From NCBI GenBank assembly GCA_018372435.1, contig JAHAJA010000007.1, forward strand, positions 1 to 64,000: a stretch of 64,000 nt of DNA, in the 5' to 3' direction. Position numbers and translations under genes: made by a program. The notes under the pieces are model-generated. The model ran no database searches. It saw only the letters and a list, made by a program, of their open reading frames with translations, and was not told where the DNA came from. This DNA is from Clostridiales bacterium. GTDB taxonomy: Bacteria; Bacillota; Clostridia; Lachnospirales; Lachnospiraceae. This document shows, piece by piece, positions 62,511 through 64,000 of the stretch (within the stretch, counting starts at the first letter, position 1; each line of letters opens with the position of its first letter).

Positions 62511-64000
62511 TTATTGATAGAAATCAATCCCTCCAATCACAATACTTCCTGTATCCGAAGCAGGTGATATCTCTATCTTCTCGATACCATCTTTAGCCTT
62601 TATCTCCTTAAGTAAGTCATATGATAGTATAAATGAACCAAGTGGTGTGTAATGGTTATATTTTTTGAAACCATCTCCATAATCATTCACTTCTCCTTGT
62701 ATAAACTGCAATGCTCGTTCCGTTTTACTAGAGATTCTTATAGTTTCTTCACCTCCTGCAAAATCAATTAACTTAATATCAATTGCTGTTTCTACATCTT
62801 CACCATTCCTATCATCTGTTGAATCCAAACCAATTAAGAAGGATATTCCGTTATAATCATAGAAATTATGAAACCCTATCGGTATCTCAATTGATACTTT
62901 ACCTTTTTTCTCTGTCCATGCCATTTTATATAATGGAACAGGACTATAAGTTCCGGGTAGATTGAAAGCTCCCGATGAATCCTCACTTGTAATAACTGCT
63001 GCTTGCATATAGTTGAACTCTACCCCATCAGATATAACATCCTTCATTGATGCGCTTGGACGAATTAACTTTTTCCCGTTTTTTTCACTAAAATAGTATG
63101 CCGGGATGAAAGAATTTCCATACCTATCTTCAGATGCATTTATAAAAACGTCATTGAAATCTGCTTCTTTGTTATACACATTAAGAAAATCTACACAGTA
63201 TTCCTTCAAGAATGATCTCTGCTCTTCTTCAGTAACATATGTTACATCATCATACGAAAACAGTCCTTTTTGATCCACATTACTATTGAATGGATTATGA
63301 TCCGCATTCAGATAATACGCATACTGAATCGGACTTCTTCTTGCTTGATCATTGAAATATGCATAATTGAAGTAATTTACACCATCTTGTGTGGATACAT
63401 CCGTATCAAACTGGGGTATGACTACTGCCGTTGGTATATCCGTATACGTATCATGAAAACCATTATTCTGCGAAGGTGCAACAGAAATTGCACTCACAAA
63501 CGCTATATTGTTGAATTTATTACTTTCAATAATATTGAATATATTCTCACCGCCCCTAGAATGACCAATAAGATTGATTTTTGTTAAATCCCCTTTTCCC
63601 TTAAGAGAATATGGGTATAACTTCTCCCCCTCTATCGCTTCTTTTACTCTTCTATAATTTTCTTCAAAGATAATCATAGAACGTTCTAACTCATTTCCTT
63701 CCACTGGTTCAAACATATAAGCGCGGTTAACATTAATTGAAATCGCTAGATAGCCTTGGTTCGCTAGATGTTCAACAAGATACTCAAACCCTTCTGCATA
63801 TGGCTGTCTCACATCACCGTCAATTCTATGGGAACCATGAAGAATAAATACAACGGGTGAATTGTCTTCCTTTGGAATACCTATTGCTCCTTTAATGGGC
63901 GATGTAATCTCTACACCATTTTCTTCAAACACAAAATCCCCCATATCATACGTTCCCACAGTAACTTCATTGTTTTTATCATTGTTTTCATCATTCTTAT
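62511..64000 (-). CDS. Secreted alpha/beta hydrolase (lipase-like), N-terminus outside the window
   Basis: At least 496 codons; the frame is open to the right edge and a start and probable signal peptide lie beyond it. The visible part begins in an Asn/Asp/Glu-rich linker, then VFILHGSHRIDGDV (oxyanion loop) and nucleophile Ser in LIGHSRGGENIF, with His in NADHNPF. The second half (about 340-496) is a beta-rich, carbohydrate-binding-like domain I do not recognise. It is followed at 12 nt by the ECF sigma gene; the hydrolase may be a surface enzyme linked to that stress response. Confidence 0.8.
   Translation of the reverse strand, partial: KNDENNDKNNEVTVGTYDMGDFVFEENGVEITSPIKGAIGIPKEDNSPVVFILHGSHRIDGDVRQPYAEGFEYLVEHLANQGYLAISINVNRAYMFEPVEGNELERSMIIFEENYRRVKEAIEGEKLYPYSLKGKGDLTKINLIGHSRGGENIFNIIESNKFNNIAFVSAISVAPSQNNGFHDTYTDIPTAVVIPQFDTDVSTQDGVNYFNYAYFNDQARRSPIQYAYYLNADHNPFNSNVDQKGLFSYDDVTYVTEEEQRSFLKEYCVDFLNVYNKEADFNDVFINASEDRYGNSFIPAYYFSEKNGKKLIRPSASMKDVISDGVEFNYMQAAVITSEDSSGAFNLPGTYSPVPLYKMAWTEKKGKVSIEIPIGFHNFYDYNGISFLIGLDSTDDRNGEDVETAIDIKLIDFAGGEETIRISSKTERALQFIQGEVNDYGDGFKKYNHYTPLGSFILSYDLLKEIKAKDGIEKIEISPASDTGSIVIGGIDFYQ

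Overview
The window looks like a chromosomal segment of an anaerobic, motile, spore-forming, plant-polysaccharide-degrading Firmicute of the Lachnospiraceae. The evidence is low GC, AGGAGG-type ribosome sites, TTGACA/TATAAT promoters, rubrerythrin, an [FeFe] hydrogenase, a CotF-like spore coat protein, and adjacent secreted GH48 and GH9 cellulases that carry CBM3 modules but no dockerins. From memory, a lone GH9 next to a lone GH48 is the arrangement of Lachnoclostridium (Clostridium) phytofermentans ISDg (Cphy_3367/3368). I could not verify this by search.

Layout. 0-9.5 kb: the 5' end of a group IIC-like intron at the left edge, a MATE pump, a BrnQ carrier with foreign codon use, rubrerythrin, a YjbR protein, an EamA exporter, a Cys-rich 23-codon peptide gene, an SDR, an intracellular pectinesterase and a serine hydrolase preceded by an acetyltransferase relic. 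9.7-19 kb: a PfkB kinase, a two-component system, metNIQ methionine uptake, dtd, a coiled-coil protein and an NSS symporter. 19-29 kb: TetR and YhgE/Pip, a beta-glucoside PTS with GH1, gltS behind a 44-codon membrane peptide, and an XRE plus membrane-protein pair. 29-39 kb: a secreted NlpC/P60 protein, then a complete glucose-type PTS block (BglG-family antiterminator, IICBA, HPr, enzyme I) with two antiterminator/terminator switches, then YfcC and YitT. 39-46 kb: motAB, a lipase-like hydrolase, divergent DeoR and HAD genes, and an orphan LytTR regulator. 46-52 kb: cel48-cel9. 52-64 kb: a DUF4317 protein, a polar amino-acid ABC transporter, an [FeFe] hydrogenase with a NuoF-derived front end, a coat protein, exonuclease III, and an operon of secreted hydrolase, ECF sigma and anti-sigma, the last apparently starting at ATT.

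How it works together. Secreted cellulases release cellodextrins. The beta-glucoside PTS with GH1 and the glucose PTS with HPr and EI import and cleave sugars, and the antiterminator couples PTS expression to sugar flux. The hydrogenase can discharge fermentation electrons. The other transporters feed amino acids.

Less expected items, read directly from the bases: a dispersed 41-43 bp intergenic repeat with two end types (29174-29337, 43874-43915, 44964-45004); a conserved 18-nt leader motif before dtd, a 79-codon ORF and xth; several very long structured terminator hairpins; two gene relics; two unlisted small ORFs; an ATT-initiated anti-sigma gene; and a stem-loop between cel48 and cel9. 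No CRISPR array, tRNA, rRNA or complete insertion sequence was seen.
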